Shown: positions 1-9,008 of the stretch, piece after piece
Position numbering within the stretch: position 1 is the first letter of the stretch
How the letters are laid out: each line of letters opens with the position of its first letter
Assembly (NCBI GenBank): GCA_020199775.1
Contig: JAIVJZ010000040.1
Location: 682,001-746,000 of the forward strand
From: Acidobacteriota bacterium
Lineage (GTDB): Bacteria; Acidobacteriota; Blastocatellia; Pyrinomonadales; Pyrinomonadaceae
DNA: 64,000 nucleotides
Direction: 5' to 3'
The notes under the pieces: generated by a model
Databases searched by the model: none
Told to the model about the DNA's origin: nothing
Seen by the model: the letters and a program-made list of their open reading frames with translations, nothing else
Program-made: the position numbers and the translations under genes

Positions 1-2
1 AC

Positions 3-92
3 TCGAACGAGGTGCAGGCGGTGGGGTTGAAGAAGGCTTCGGAGCGGAAAGCGCCGACGCGTCGGAAGCCGTTGGAGGAAGCGAAGGCGTAG
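3..92 (+). CDS. C-terminal fragment of an unidentified protein
   Basis: An open frame enters from the left edge and ends at a TAG at 90-92. The visible 29 residues are rich in Lys, Arg, Glu and Ala (ends KPLEEAKA), as is common for a charged protein tail. The next gene is convergent, and hairpins follow at 198-269, which fits a gene end here. Too little is present to name a family, and a chance open frame is possible in this GC-rich DNA. Confidence 0.35.
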   Translation, partial: SNEVQAVGLKKASERKAPTRRKPLEEAKA

Positions 93-324
93 GGGGTTGA
101 TTGGGATTGAGGCGCGGGCGGGCGGGTGTGTGGTTGACGAGTTGGGGGTAATGCGCCGCGCGGGTTGATTGGTTAGTGGTGCGTGAATGTAGAAGGGGGT
201 CGCCGGTGGGCGATCCCTTTCGTGTTTAAGCATCAATGCTTCTTTTTCGTGTTCTAAGCATCAACGCTTCTTTGTGCGGATTGGGGGTTTTGTGGCGTGT
301 GCGGCGGGCGGCAGGTGTGGGCGC
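93..324. other. Gap between convergent genes with stacked hairpins
   Basis: This non-coding gap holds a bulged GC stem at about 198-217 followed by TTT. After it come two tandem copies of a short hairpin unit: AAGCATCAATGCTT at 228-241 and AAGCATCAACGCTT at 256-269, each followed by a T-rich stretch. The arrangement suits termination of the incoming forward gene and of the reverse glycosyltransferase. No gene is seen here. Confidence 0.5.
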
Positions 325-2067
325 TCACAGGCTGCGACGTTTCGCGAGGACGAGGAAAGCCTTCTGCCCGGAGGCCGCCACTTCGAAGCGTGGCTCCACG
401 TCGTAGCCGCGCTCGGCCAGCAGACGCAAGAGCGGGTGCTCTGTGTTCCAGGACGTGTCGCGGAAGGCCACCCAGAAGCGTTCTTCACGCATCGCTGTGG
501 ACGCGTCTGCGGCGGCCACTTCGTCGAACCCGCGCGGGAGGAAATACGCACGGTCTTCGAGCAGGCCGGGCAGGTTCTTGACGGCGGTGACGCGGAATCG
601 CTTGTCGCCCGTCGAACTCATCCCGTACCACAGGTGATAGGCGACGAGGTCTTCCGCGGCGTAGATGCGAACCTCTCCCGCCGCGTTTGCGCCCGCCTCG
701 ACCACCCTCTGCGCGAGCGTCTCCCACGCACACCACACGGGCGGCGCGTTGGGGCGCATCAACCAGAGCGTCGCGGCGAGCGTCAACCAGCAGGCGAGCA
801 GGAGTTTGATCGAGACCGCAAGCCATACGGGTCGCCGCAGCGAGACGAGTGCAACTGACGCCAGCAGCAGGTAGACGGGCGCGATGATGATCAAGTGGCG
901 CGTGCCCCAGATTGATTGCGGCAGCGCGCGCCCCAGCACGAACGCGACGACGACCGGGGCGAGCGAAAAAAACAGCAGGAAAGTTAAACCCGACATCCTG
1001 CCCGCCTCGCGCCCCGCTCCTGCTGCTGCTGCTGCTGCTGCTGTCGCCAGCCCGCCCGCATCGCTCCCCGCCGCTTCTTCTCGTGCCGTCTCGTCTCCCG
1101 ATAATTGCGCTCCCACGCGTCTGCGCCTCACGGCGCGCCAGCCGAGCGCGAGGAACGGCGGGACGAACAGTGCGACCGTTAACCACACGTCTACGCGCAG
1201 CACCAACGGCTCGTAGGTGTTCCGGCGAAAGCGAAACGGTTCGTGCAGCAACAGGAAGGGGTGGAAGATGTCCGTCAGGCGCGGCCGCGCCTGCCAACCG
1301 ATGTTCTGTGCCAGAAGCCCTTCCCCCGCCTCTGCCGCTCGCAGCACCAACCACATCCACGGGCTGAAACACACCCCCAACGCGACGAGCGACACGACGA
1401 ACGGCTTCAACTTCCCCCTCCGCCAGATAACTACAAAGAGACCTTCCAACCCGACCAACAGCCAGCCGAAATAATGCGTATAGACCAACAGCAAATTCAC
1501 GGCGAATAGCGCGAGCACATCGCCCCGCCGCCTCGCCTCCGCATCGGAAAAGCGCGCAAAGAGCCATAACGAACAGAGTGCGAACAGCAGCAGCAGGCTG
1601 TACATACGCAACCCCTGCGCGTGCTGGATCAAATAACCATTGACCGCCAACAGCAGGAGCGCGACACGCATCACGCCGCCCCGCCGAAGACCCAACTCGC
1701 GGCCGAGCAGCAGGAGGGGCACGATTGCCGCCGCCTGCGTCAACAACGGAAACAGCCGCAGCCACCACACCGACTCGCCGCCCCCCACAACCGCCATCCA
1801 CACCTTGAGCAGCAGATAAAACAACGGCGGGTGAATCAGATCGAGCGCGACGAACTCCAACAGTTCGCCCCACCCGTGCCGCGCCGCATGCACGCTGAAC
1901 ACCTCGTCAAACCACAGACATGAAGCATCCAGCCGCCACAACCGCACGCCCACGAACAACGCGACGAGCAACGCACACACGATCGCCCCGCGCAGGTCGG
2001 GCGCATCCCCCTCCGACCTTCCCTCTCCCAACGGCTCACGCTTCACAGGCATCATGTTGATGGACAT
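325..2067 (-). CDS. GT-C / family 39-like membrane glycosyltransferase
   Basis: A 580-residue polytopic membrane protein. The first transmembrane segment (residues about 27-43) is followed by an extracytoplasmic loop with the acidic pair D54-E55 in LWFDEVFS, then HPPLFYLLLKVW. This is the layout of PMT/ArnT-like enzymes, which move a sugar from a polyprenyl-phosphate donor to an acceptor on the outer face of the membrane. About ten further hydrophobic stretches and a soluble C-terminal part (from about residue 460) follow. A (CTG)8 tract encodes a poly-alanine run in a cytoplasmic loop near residue 345. The acceptor cannot be read from the sequence. The start is an ATG and the gene stands alone. 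Confidence 0.8.
   Translation of the reverse strand: MSINMMPVKREPLGEGRSEGDAPDLRGAIVCALLVALFVGVRLWRLDASCLWFDEVFSVHAARHGWGELLEFVALDLIHPPLFYLLLKVWMAVVGGGESVWWLRLFPLLTQAAAIVPLLLLGRELGLRRGGVMRVALLLLAVNGYLIQHAQGLRMYSLLLLFALCSLWLFARFSDAEARRRGDVLALFAVNLLLVYTHYFGWLLVGLEGLFVVIWRRGKLKPFVVSLVALGVCFSPWMWLVLRAAEAGEGLLAQNIGWQARPRLTDIFHPFLLLHEPFRFRRNTYEPLVLRVDVWLTVALFVPPFLALGWRAVRRRRVGAQLSGDETAREEAAGSDAGGLATAAAAAAAGAGREAGRMSGLTFLLFFSLAPVVVAFVLGRALPQSIWGTRHLIIIAPVYLLLASVALVSLRRPVWLAVSIKLLLACWLTLAATLWLMRPNAPPVWCAWETLAQRVVEAGANAAGEVRIYAAEDLVAYHLWYGMSSTGDKRFRVTAVKNLPGLLEDRAYFLPRGFDEVAAADASTAMREERFWVAFRDTSWNTEHPLLRLLAERGYDVEPRFEVAASGQKAFLVLAKRRSL
1020..1043. repeat. (CTG)8 microsatellite in the glycosyltransferase gene
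   Basis: Eight perfect CTG units are read on the reverse strand as an Ala run in a loop of the glycosyltransferase. It is one of four CAG/CTG tracts in this window, the others being at 11147, 39163 and 53607. Confidence 0.9.
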
Positions 2068-2224
2068 CGCACGCAGAGGTTGGTCGCGGCGGGCGACAAG
2101 AAACGCTGAGCGTGTCTGCGAGGTTAGGCGGGAAGTCCCGTGGGGCCTCGCTCATTTGTTATTTGTTCGATGCCGTCCGGCGTGCGACGCCTACGGCCGA
2201 GACTCGCGTGGTGAACCGGGGAGT

Positions 2225-2449
2225 TTAACCCGTGATGGCGGCCACGACGATCATTGCGATGCCGATGATAACGGAGCCGATGACGATGGCGAGCGCGATG
2301 TTTTGATCTTCCTCGATCTCTTTGCGGAGGGAGAAGGGCGTGGCCTTGCCCATGATGAAGAAGGCGAGTCCGAAGAGAACCAGACCGATAACCGTGTAGA
2401 TGGCGACGTTGGCAATCGATTGAATAAGGTGTGTCGTCTGAAGAAGCAT
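2225..2449 (-). CDS. DUF350 (UPF0719) small membrane protein
   Basis: About 74 residues with two hydrophobic spans (IYTVIGLVLFGLAFFIMG and ALAIVIGSVIIGIAMIVVAA) joined by a charged loop containing RKEIEEDQN. This is the DUF350 pattern, related to E. coli YjfL. The ATG at 2449 has a GGAG about 7 bases upstream and is preferred to an in-frame GTG at 2470. The function of DUF350 is not established. In E. coli yjfL sits beside yjfM and the ATP-grasp gene yjfC, and here the downstream-to-upstream order on the same strand likewise ends with an ATP-grasp gene (4541-5860). This supports one functional unit. Confidence 0.8.
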   Translation of the reverse strand: MLLQTTHLIQSIANVAIYTVIGLVLFGLAFFIMGKATPFSLRKEIEEDQNIALAIVIGSVIIGIAMIVVAAITG

Positions 2450-2553
2450 GTTTGTCTCCGTCGCCGCCACGCGCGCGGGCGGGCGCGGGCGGGATTTATT
2501 TTGAGTAGATCAGTTCGTCGAGTTCGTAGACGCGCCGCCTCGTGTGGCGAAGC

Positions 2554-4518
2554 TCAGGTGAGCACGCGCAGGTAGCTCCACCCGCCGATCAGCAAGTCCT
2601 CTTCGGAGAGGCCGTCTTCGCTGTTGCCGGGGATGATGAAGACGCCGTCGGCGAGGATCGTCTCGGGGTTGACGAGCAACAGGCCGCGCACGAGTTTGCC
2701 GATGGTCGCGGTCTGCCAGTAGAGCGATTCGTCGTCGATCTCGGCGGGCGGGAACGGCGCGCTCAGGTGAAGGACGATGGTCACGGCGACGTAGTCTTTT
2801 TCGTGCGAGACGCGAAAGGCTCCGTCAACCGCCGCGTCCATCTCTTCGCTTTCCGTCGCGGTGTTGGCGGAGAGTTCCGCCGCCCACGACTCGAACTCGG
2901 CTGCGGCGGCGGCGCGCGTCGTTTTGTAATCCCAGAAGACCTGACTCCAATAAGGTTCCTGTTCGAGCAACACGGCCACGACGCGCTTGATGTAACGTCG
3001 CTTGGCTTCGAGGTCTTCGAGCGCGCCGTCGGGGTCGGAGATGATCGCGGCGAGGCGCGCGCGCAAGTCGTCTTTGCCGAAGGCGTGGATGAGAAGTTGG
3101 AGGCCGAAGAAATAGCCGTCGCCTTCTTCGCCGCCGAGCAAACTTTGGAACCAAGACCTGCGTGTCATCTTCATCTCTCGTCGGCGCACCCGAAGAACGT
3201 GCGCGAGTTTGTAGACGGCTTCGAGGCGGGTCGGCTTGCTGCGCCCGACGCCCGATGCGCTACTGCGCCCGCCGATGCGCGTTCCCGAAAACATCGTGGG
3301 GCGCGGCGCAGGGATATACCTCGGCGGCGAGACGGAGGGCGGCAGAGTCGCGCCCCGCGCCCCGCCCGCGAAGCCCGTGCGTCTCGCGTAGGCCGGAGAC
3401 GGGCTGTAGAAAGGATAGGCGTAGAAGAAGAAGGGGTGGAAGCCGGGGCTGCCGCCGTAATAGTAATTACGCTGCTGCTCGGTGCGCGTCGAGCCGTCGC
3501 CCCATTCGCGCGAGACGTTTTCGTCCACGCCCACGAGGTCGCTCAGGGGCAGCATCGCGACGTTGAGGCCGCTGTTCTTATACGCCACGAAGTCTTCGTT
3601 CAGATCGTCGAGTTCCTGCGCGCGCGTCCGGTCGGGCGTCACGTAGACGAGGGACTTGACCCCCATCTCCTGGAACTTTTGCGCCGAAGGCAGTTTCGCC
3701 AGATACCGGTTGTCGAACTGCGCGTCCGCGTCCTTGTAAGTTTCCAGACGCTTCGAGTCGAGCAGGAACACGGGGGCGGGCTTCGTCGTCCCCTCTCCCC
3801 ATTTCGCCGCCGCCTGCTTCGACTCGATCTCGCCCGCGTAATAGAGCATCGCCGCGAGCGTCTCGTGCGAAGGGGTGACGCCGAGCGGGTGCGGGAAATT
3901 GTCGAACGTGAGGATGAGTTCCGCGGCGTCGGCCATCCCTGCGGCGAGGGCGATGCTGTCGCGCCCCGGCAGATCGACGACGATGGCGGTCTCGCCCGCG
4001 TTCTGCGCGTTGGTCAGAAAATCTCTGGCGATAGTTTGCCCGCGCCCGTAAGACTCTCTCATGTCGGGCAGGTGGATGGGCGCGAGTTGCTGGCGCAGCG
4101 ACTCGAACTGGAGCGACTGGATAAGCGTCGGCACGAAGAACGGAAGCCACGCCTGCGACCTCGGCTGGTACGCGCCCAGCATCACGGACTGGTCGAGGTA
4201 TCGCTTCCAGTCGTCGCGCCCCTGCGAGTCGAGCGTCTGCGCGCCCGCGAGGCTCAGAGGCTTCTGCTCCGACCCGATGTTCCAACCCTGCGCGCGTTGC
4301 AGTTCGAGCGAATCCTTATCCACGTCGGTCGTGTCGTCGCGCGTCGCCAGCCAGACGCCCCCCGTCAGAACCGCGCCCGCCGCCACCGCCCCGCCGACGA
4401 TGAACTTCCGACGCGAAGTCTGCCACCACGGCTTCGGCTCTTCCGACTCGACGAGTTGTTCCCGCCGGTTGATGCGACCCGCGCCCGTCAATTTATTTTT
4501 GCTTTTATTCTCACTCAT
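2554..4518 (-). CDS. Membrane-anchored protein with a DUF1517-like C-terminal domain
   Basis: A 654-residue protein. The N-terminus has a twin-arginine-like TSRRKFIVGG followed by one hydrophobic segment (residues about 38-58), so it is probably exported or anchored. Residues about 60-360 form a globular domain I do not recognise, with NPHPLGVT-like and DGSTRTEQQ stretches. Residues about 370-440 are rich in Tyr, Phe, Pro and Gly (YYYGGSPGFHPFFFYAYPF). The last 200 residues, from about 455, resemble DUF1517: an RRYIKRVVAVLLEQEPYW segment, then FVIVTIVL-like strand content and a closing LSEEDLL. It lies between the DUF350 and ATP-grasp genes on the same strand and replaces the DUF1190 protein of the enterobacterial set. 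The DUF1517 match is by eye. Confidence 0.65.
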   Translation of the reverse strand: MSENKSKNKLTGAGRINRREQLVESEEPKPWWQTSRRKFIVGGAVAAGAVLTGGVWLATRDDTTDVDKDSLELQRAQGWNIGSEQKPLSLAGAQTLDSQGRDDWKRYLDQSVMLGAYQPRSQAWLPFFVPTLIQSLQFESLRQQLAPIHLPDMRESYGRGQTIARDFLTNAQNAGETAIVVDLPGRDSIALAAGMADAAELILTFDNFPHPLGVTPSHETLAAMLYYAGEIESKQAAAKWGEGTTKPAPVFLLDSKRLETYKDADAQFDNRYLAKLPSAQKFQEMGVKSLVYVTPDRTRAQELDDLNEDFVAYKNSGLNVAMLPLSDLVGVDENVSREWGDGSTRTEQQRNYYYGGSPGFHPFFFYAYPFYSPSPAYARRTGFAGGARGATLPPSVSPPRYIPAPRPTMFSGTRIGGRSSASGVGRSKPTRLEAVYKLAHVLRVRRREMKMTRRSWFQSLLGGEEGDGYFFGLQLLIHAFGKDDLRARLAAIISDPDGALEDLEAKRRYIKRVVAVLLEQEPYWSQVFWDYKTTRAAAAAEFESWAAELSANTATESEEMDAAVDGAFRVSHEKDYVAVTIVLHLSAPFPPAEIDDESLYWQTATIGKLVRGLLLVNPETILADGVFIIPGNSEDGLSEEDLLIGGWSYLRVLT

Positions 4519-4540
4519 TTTAGATTGCCTGTTACTGCTG

Positions 4541-5860
4541 TTACTGCTGTCGGCCGCGTGCGACGTAGGTCGGCACGGTCACGGCCGCGTACCCCGTGCC
4601 CTGCGGCGAGAGCCGCGTGAAGAACCCGGCCGCGCTGCCGCCGAGCAGGTACACGCCGTAGTTCGCCAGTCTACCCGATTCGTCAGGCCGGACGCGAAAG
4701 AATCGCTGTGCGACGAAATGTTCGGGGCGCGCCTGCTCCACCGTCCGCCGCCAGATGTCTTCGTTCACGAAAGCCCCGCAGACCGTCTCCTGCCCCTCGC
4801 AGCCGTAGTCGCTTTTCAACACCCATGACTCCCGTTCGGCCAGCAGGCGCATCGCGCCCACGCGCTCCATGCGGAACGTCTCCGGGATGTATTTACGTAT
4901 CCAATTACGCGCCCGGCGCGAAAATCGTTTCTGCTCTTCCCAAAAAAATGCCAGCGACAGCTTATTCTGCGTGACGACGGAACCGAAAGGGTTGACCACC
5001 GTGACTTCCCCGCTCTCTTCGGCCGACAACAGCGCGCCGAGCGGCCTGTCGAGCGGTTCAGGGTCGGGATAACTCGCCGCGTCCGTCCACACGGGAACCC
5101 GCTCGCCCCACCAGTCCGTCTTGTAATGCCGCACGATCAAATCCACCGGGACGCCGAGCACTTCAAGCCCGCGCGAAGTCCGCCGCAGGTTGAACGGCGA
5201 CCCGCGCACGACCGCGACGCCCGCCGACTCCAGCCAGCGTGCGAACAGAGTGATCATGGCAAGGTCTTCGCTCAGTTCGGTCGGGTAGATGATCCCCACG
5301 GCGGAGAGCGGGCGCGCGTCGGTCGTCTTCCGGTGGCTCCGGCGCAGCATTTCTACGTAACGCGCGCCCATGTTCGCGTTGGGGTCGTGCAGGCCGCTGC
5401 GCGCCCCTCGATGCGCCGCGTAGAGCAGGCGGTTGAGGATGACGGCTTCGGGCTGGCCGGAGGGCGTATCGCTGTTCAGTTCACAACAGGCGATGCGGCC
5501 GTCGTCGCAGATAAACAGGTCGGCGCGCGCCATGCCGTGCCAGAGTCCGCCGGAGGCCGCCCACATCGCCCGTTGCCACGGCGTCAGACTGTAAAACTCT
5601 TCGAGCAACGCCGGGTTCTCGATCAGGATGTGAACCAACTCCTGATGAACGTAGGCGACGCGCTCGGCGGCTTCGGCCAGCGCGCGCGCGCGCCGCGCCG
5701 GGAGCACCACCCCGCGCAGGCCGAAACGTTCGTTGCCGTCCAACCACGGGTCGGACAACACGCCCGTCTCATAGACGGCGCGCGCGAACGCCGCGTAGTC
5801 GGCATACACCACAGTGTCCGGGTCGTCGGGCATGAACAGTTTAGATGTCAAACTCTTCAA
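4541..5860 (-). CDS. Glutathionylspermidine-synthase-like ATP-grasp protein (YgiC/YjfC type)
   Basis: A 439-residue protein of the GSP_synth family, whose ATP-grasp amidoligases join an amine to a carboxylate. Recognisable parts are LTPWQRAMWAASGGLWHGMARADLFICDD, then CELNSDTPSGQPEA (acidic Mg-ATP region) near residue 130. The C-terminal half has WVLKSDYGCEGQETVCG, VAQRFFRVRP and NYGVYLLGGSAAGFFTRLS. It lacks the CHAP amidase half of the E. coli bifunctional Gss, as in YgiC and YjfC. The substrate is unknown; these stand-alone forms have been proposed to modify peptides or proteins. The first start is TTG (5860) and an ATG follows at 5833; the choice is uncertain. The stop region carries a duplicated CAGCAGTAA. 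It probably leads the operon with 2554-4518 and 2225-2449. Confidence 0.8.
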   Translation of the reverse strand: MKSLTSKLFMPDDPDTVVYADYAAFARAVYETGVLSDPWLDGNERFGLRGVVLPARRARALAEAAERVAYVHQELVHILIENPALLEEFYSLTPWQRAMWAASGGLWHGMARADLFICDDGRIACCELNSDTPSGQPEAVILNRLLYAAHRGARSGLHDPNANMGARYVEMLRRSHRKTTDARPLSAVGIIYPTELSEDLAMITLFARWLESAGVAVVRGSPFNLRRTSRGLEVLGVPVDLIVRHYKTDWWGERVPVWTDAASYPDPEPLDRPLGALLSAEESGEVTVVNPFGSVVTQNKLSLAFFWEEQKRFSRRARNWIRKYIPETFRMERVGAMRLLAERESWVLKSDYGCEGQETVCGAFVNEDIWRRTVEQARPEHFVAQRFFRVRPDESGRLANYGVYLLGGSAAGFFTRLSPQGTGYAAVTVPTYVARGRQQ

Positions 5861-5936
5861 TTAAGTAGTTCCGCTCCGCGGTTGCGCCTCTCACCTCTCG
5901 ACGGCGGCGTTCATTGCGGCCGCGCGCGTGGTGTGT

Positions 5937-5965
5937 TGTAAAATCAGTGGCAATAGTTTAGTCAA
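5937..5965 (-). promoter_or_regulatory. Possible promoter for the ATP-grasp operon
   Basis: On the reverse strand TTGACT (5960-5965) and TTTACA (5937-5942) are separated by 17 bases, in an AT-rich pocket of the divergent gap to fumC. The -35 box is good and the -10 box weak. Confidence 0.35.
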
Positions 5966-6048
5966 TACATGTTCGGAACGAGACTCATAACCGGGCGCGC
6001 CCCGCGTTTAAATGGGATGCCGCCCGTGGAAAAAAGGAAGCACTGATC

Positions 6049-7470
6049 ATGGCACAGGAAGCGACGGGGATGAAGGACGAGAGCGCAGCCCGCACGCGCG
6101 TCGAACGCGATTCGATGGGCGACATCGAAGTTCCGGCGGATCGTTACTACGGGGCGCAGACGCAGCGTTCGTTGATTCATTTCAACATCGGCCACGACCG
6201 GATGCCGCGCGAGATGATCCGCGCGCTCGGCCTGTTGAAGAAGGCCGCCGCGCTCGTCAACGAAGACTTGGAGAAGTTGCCGCCGGACAAGGCGCGCCTG
6301 ATCGTCGCGGCGTGCGACGAAGTGATCGACGGGCGACTCGACGAGCACTTCCCGCTGCGCGTCTGGCAAACGGGAAGCGGCACGCAGACCAACATGAACG
6401 CCAACGAAGTGATCTCCAACCGCGCCATCGAAATGGCGGGGGGCGTCATGGGCAGCAAAGAGCCGGTTCACCCGAACGACCACGTCAACATGTCGCAGTC
6501 GTCGAACGACACCTTCCCCACCGCCATGCACATCGCCGCCGCCGAGCGCATGAATAAACTGATCCCCGAAGTGGAACGCCTGCACGCGGCGATTGACGCG
6601 AAGGCGCGGGAGTACGCGGACGTGGTGAAGATCGGGCGCACGCACTTGCAGGACGCGACGCCGCTGACGGTCGGGCAGGAGTTTTCCGGCTGGGCGAGTC
6701 TCGTCGAACGCGACATCGAACGCCTGCGCATGGTGTTGCCCGGCCTCTACGATCTCGCCATCGGCGGCACGGCCGTCGGCACGGGTCTCAACGCGCACCC
6801 GGAGTTTGCCGAACGCGCCGCCGGGAAGATCGCAGAGTTGACGGGGCTGCCCTTCAAGTCGCACCCGAACAAGTTCGCGGCTCTTTCGGCGCACGACGAG
6901 ATGGTCTTCGCCAGCGGCGCGCTCAAGACGCTCGCCGGGTCTCTGATGAAGATCGCGAACGACATCCGCTGGCTCGCCTCCGGGCCGCGCGCCGGACTCG
7001 GCGAACTCATCCTGCCGGAGAACGAACCCGGCTCCTCGATCATGCCCGGCAAGGTCAACCCCACGCAGTCGGAGGCGATGACGATGGTCGCCGTGCAAGT
7101 CTTCGGCAACGATGCCGCCATCGGCTTCGCCGGTTCGCAGGGCAACTTCGAGTTGAACGTCTTCAACCCGGTGATGATTCATAACCTGCTCCACTCGATC
7201 CGCCTCATCACCGACGCCTGCCACGGCTTCGTCGATTACTGCGTCGCCGGAATCGAACTCAACCGCGAACAGATCAAGGCGCACCTCAACAACTCGCTCA
7301 TGCTCGTCACCGCGCTCAACCCGCACATCGGCTACGACCGTGCGGCGCAGGTCGCCAAGAACGCGCACAAGAAAGGCATCTCGCTGCGCGAGTCGGCGGT
7401 CGCCCTCGGCTTCCTGACGGGCGAGCAGTTCGACGAATACGTCAAGCCGGAAGAGATGACGCACCCGTAA
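6049..7470 (+). CDS. fumC: Fumarate hydratase, class II
   Basis: A 473-residue class II (iron-independent) fumarase, interconverting fumarate and malate in the TCA cycle in the cytoplasm. The superfamily signature [10 protein letters not shown] is at residues 328-337. The catalytic-histidine motif [12 protein letters not shown] has H199, and the substrate-contact stretches [14 protein letters not shown] and [14 protein letters not shown] are intact. Length and order match E. coli FumC with about 10 extra residues at the N-terminus. The gene stands alone, divergent from the ATP-grasp operon, with nadA 320 bases downstream. A long reverse open frame covering the gene is a coding shadow. Confidence 0.97.
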   Translation: MAQEATGMKDESAARTRVERDSMGDIEVPADRYYGAQTQRSLIHFNIGHDRMPREMIRALGLLKKAAALVNEDLEKLPPDKARLIVAACDEVIDGRLDEHFPLRVWQTGSGTQTNMNANEVISNRAIEMAGGVMGSKEPVHPNDHVNMSQSSNDTFPTAMHIAAAERMNKLIPEVERLHAAIDAKAREYADVVKIGRTHLQDATPLTVGQEFSGWASLVERDIERLRMVLPGLYDLAIGGTAVGTGLNAHPEFAERAAGKIAELTGLPFKSHPNKFAALSAHDEMVFASGALKTLAGSLMKIANDIRWLASGPRAGLGELILPENEPGSSIMPGKVNPTQSEAMTMVAVQVFGNDAAIGFAGSQGNFELNVFNPVMIHNLLHSIRLITDACHGFVDYCVAGIELNREQIKAHLNNSLMLVTALNPHIGYDRAAQVAKNAHKKGISLRESAVALGFLTGEQFDEYVKPEEMTHP

Positions 7471-7790
7471 AAACGTCCGGCAAAGGGGAAGGTGAAACAG
7501 CACAGGCAGAGAGGCGGGGCGGGAGGCGGGCGGACGCCTTTTCGCCCCGCGTTTCCACACGTTTTCCCCTTTCTCCTGTGTCATTTACGCCCCGCCCGCC
7601 CACACATCTAAACGTCTCGCTGTTGCATCTTAATCTCCGCGCGCGTCGTTCTATTTCGCGGGGCGCGCGGCACGCAGAGCGGGTGCTTGCGCAATGTTTC
7701 TCAAAGTGAGATAGTTTTCGTTTGCGGTGTTCGCCGCCGGGCGCGTGGGTCGCGACTGTGCGGGTGGAGGCTGTTGAAGGGAGACGAAGA
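7471..7790. other. Gap fumC-nadA: probable terminator and nadA leader
   Basis: The first 110 bases contain a GC stem (GGCGGGGCG with CGCCCCGC, 7515-7550) and purine/pyrimidine-rich flanks that mirror each other loosely. This may be a degenerate member of the inverted-repeat family described elsewhere. The rest holds a candidate promoter at 7687-7715. No gene is seen. Confidence 0.45.
7687..7715 (+). promoter_or_regulatory. Candidate nadA promoter
   Basis: TTGCGC (7687-7692) and GATAGT (7710-7715) are separated by 17 bases and lie about 75 bases before the nadA start. The boxes match the sigma-70 consensus only partly. Confidence 0.35.
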
Positions 7791-8900
7791 ATGACTGTGG
7801 CAACTTTAACGGAAGCGCCTGTGCTGGAAGATTATTTCGGGCTGTCGGACGCAGAGTTGAATGAGCGCATCGAGGCGGCGAGGGCGAAGCTCGGCGAGCG
7901 GCTCGTCATCCTCGGCCACCACTATCAACGCGACGACGTGATTGCTCACGCCGACGTGACGGGCGACTCCTTCAAGCTCTCGAAGCTCGGCGCGGAGCGC
8001 GACCGCGCGGAGTTTATCGTCTTCTGCGGCGTGCATTTCATGGCCGAGTCGGCCGACATTCTCTCCGCGCCGCATCAGAAAGTTATTCTGCCAGACCTCG
8101 GCGCGGGCTGTTCGATGGCCGACATGGCCTCGGCCGAACAGGTCGAAGACGCATGGGATCAACTCGCGGCGGCGGGCATCCTCGACGACTTCCGCGTGAT
8201 GCCGATCACGTACATGAATTCGACCGCCGCGATCAAAGCTTTCTGCGGTAAGCACGACGGCGTCGTCTGTACCTCATCGAACGCCGTGCCGCTCTTCGAC
8301 AAGAGTTTGCGCGAGGCGGATAAGCTGTTCTTCTTCCCGGATCAACATCTGGGGCGCAACACGGGCGTCAAGTTCGGCATCCCGCTCGAACAGATGGTCG
8401 TGTGGGATCCGTTTCAGGAGCTCGGCGGCAACACCGTGGAAGCCTTGCGCGGCGCGCGTCTCATCCTGTGGAAAGGCCACTGCTCGGTGCACGGCCGGTT
8501 TCGCGAGTGGCACGTGGATCAGGTGCGCAAGGAGACGCCGGGCATACGCGTGCTCGTCCACCCGGAATGCGTGCGCGAGGTGGTGGAGAAGTCCGACCTG
8601 AACGGCTCGACCGAGTTCATCATCAAGACGCTCGAAGACGCGCCCGCCGGTTCGTCCTGGGCTATCGGGACGGAAGTGAATCTGGTCAACCGTCTGATCG
8701 AGCGTTTCCCGGACAAGCACATCCGTCTGCTCGCGCCCGACCTCTGCATGTGCGCGACGATGTATCGCATCGCGCCGCAGAACCTCGCGTGGGTTTTGGA
8801 ATCACTGGTCGCGGGCGTTGTCCCCAACCAGATCACCGTGCCGGAAGAGACCGCACGTTGGGCGCGCGTCGCCCTCGATAGAATGCTGGCGATCAAGTAG
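7791..8900 (+). CDS. nadA: Quinolinate synthase A
   Basis: NadA condenses iminoaspartate with dihydroxyacetone phosphate to quinolinate in NAD synthesis, using an oxygen-sensitive [4Fe-4S] cluster. From the ATG at 7791 (GGGAG about 8 bases upstream) the protein has 369 residues. It carries the expected ILGHHYQRDDV, FCGVHFMAESADIL, CTSSNAV, VHPEC and LCMCATMYRI stretches. The cysteines in the FCGVH, CTSSN and CMCATM motifs are the likely cluster ligands. A longer frame beginning at 7722 lacks a ribosome site. The downstream ferredoxin follows after inverted repeat A. No nadB or nadC is nearby, and nadE (26281-27969) acts later in the same pathway. Confidence 0.96.
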   Translation: MTVATLTEAPVLEDYFGLSDAELNERIEAARAKLGERLVILGHHYQRDDVIAHADVTGDSFKLSKLGAERDRAEFIVFCGVHFMAESADILSAPHQKVILPDLGAGCSMADMASAEQVEDAWDQLAAAGILDDFRVMPITYMNSTAAIKAFCGKHDGVVCTSSNAVPLFDKSLREADKLFFFPDQHLGRNTGVKFGIPLEQMVVWDPFQELGGNTVEALRGARLILWKGHCSVHGRFREWHVDQVRKETPGIRVLVHPECVREVVEKSDLNGSTEFIIKTLEDAPAGSSWAIGTEVNLVNRLIERFPDKHIRLLAPDLCMCATMYRIAPQNLAWVLESLVAGVVPNQITVPEETARWARVALDRMLAIK

Positions 8901-8905
8901 ATTTG

Positions 8906-8993
8906 AAAGCCGTGAACCGTCAATCGTCAATCGTGAATAGAGGCAAGCAGTTTTCTTTCTCTTCACGATTGACGATTGACGGTTCACGGCTTT
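8906..8993. repeat. Heptad inverted repeat A (nadA-ferredoxin gap)
   Basis: Arms at 8906-8937 and 8962-8993 are perfect reverse complements over 32 bases around a 24-base loop. Each arm is a run of seven-base words: CGTGAAC, CGTCAAT, CGTCAAT, CGTGAAT. It begins 5 bases after the nadA stop and ends 3 bases before the ferredoxin ribosome site. It could act as a terminator or processing hairpin, but copies elsewhere lie in contexts that do not fit termination alone. Confidence 0.95.
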
Positions 8994-9008
8994 TCTAAGG
9001 AGGCCTCG

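Noticed and set aside
2542..4620. Long forward open frame opposite the DUF1517-like gene
   Set aside because: Its composition is that of an antisense shadow, while the reverse frame has a signal anchor and domains and fits an operon.
5962..7584. Reverse open frame of 540 codons over fumC
   Set aside because: fumC on the forward strand has every family signature; the reverse frame is its shadow.
8906..8993. Heptad repeats considered as CRISPR or as ordinary terminators only
   Set aside because: There is no repeat-spacer structure. Termination alone does not explain the copy inside hyuB or the copy between divergent genes.
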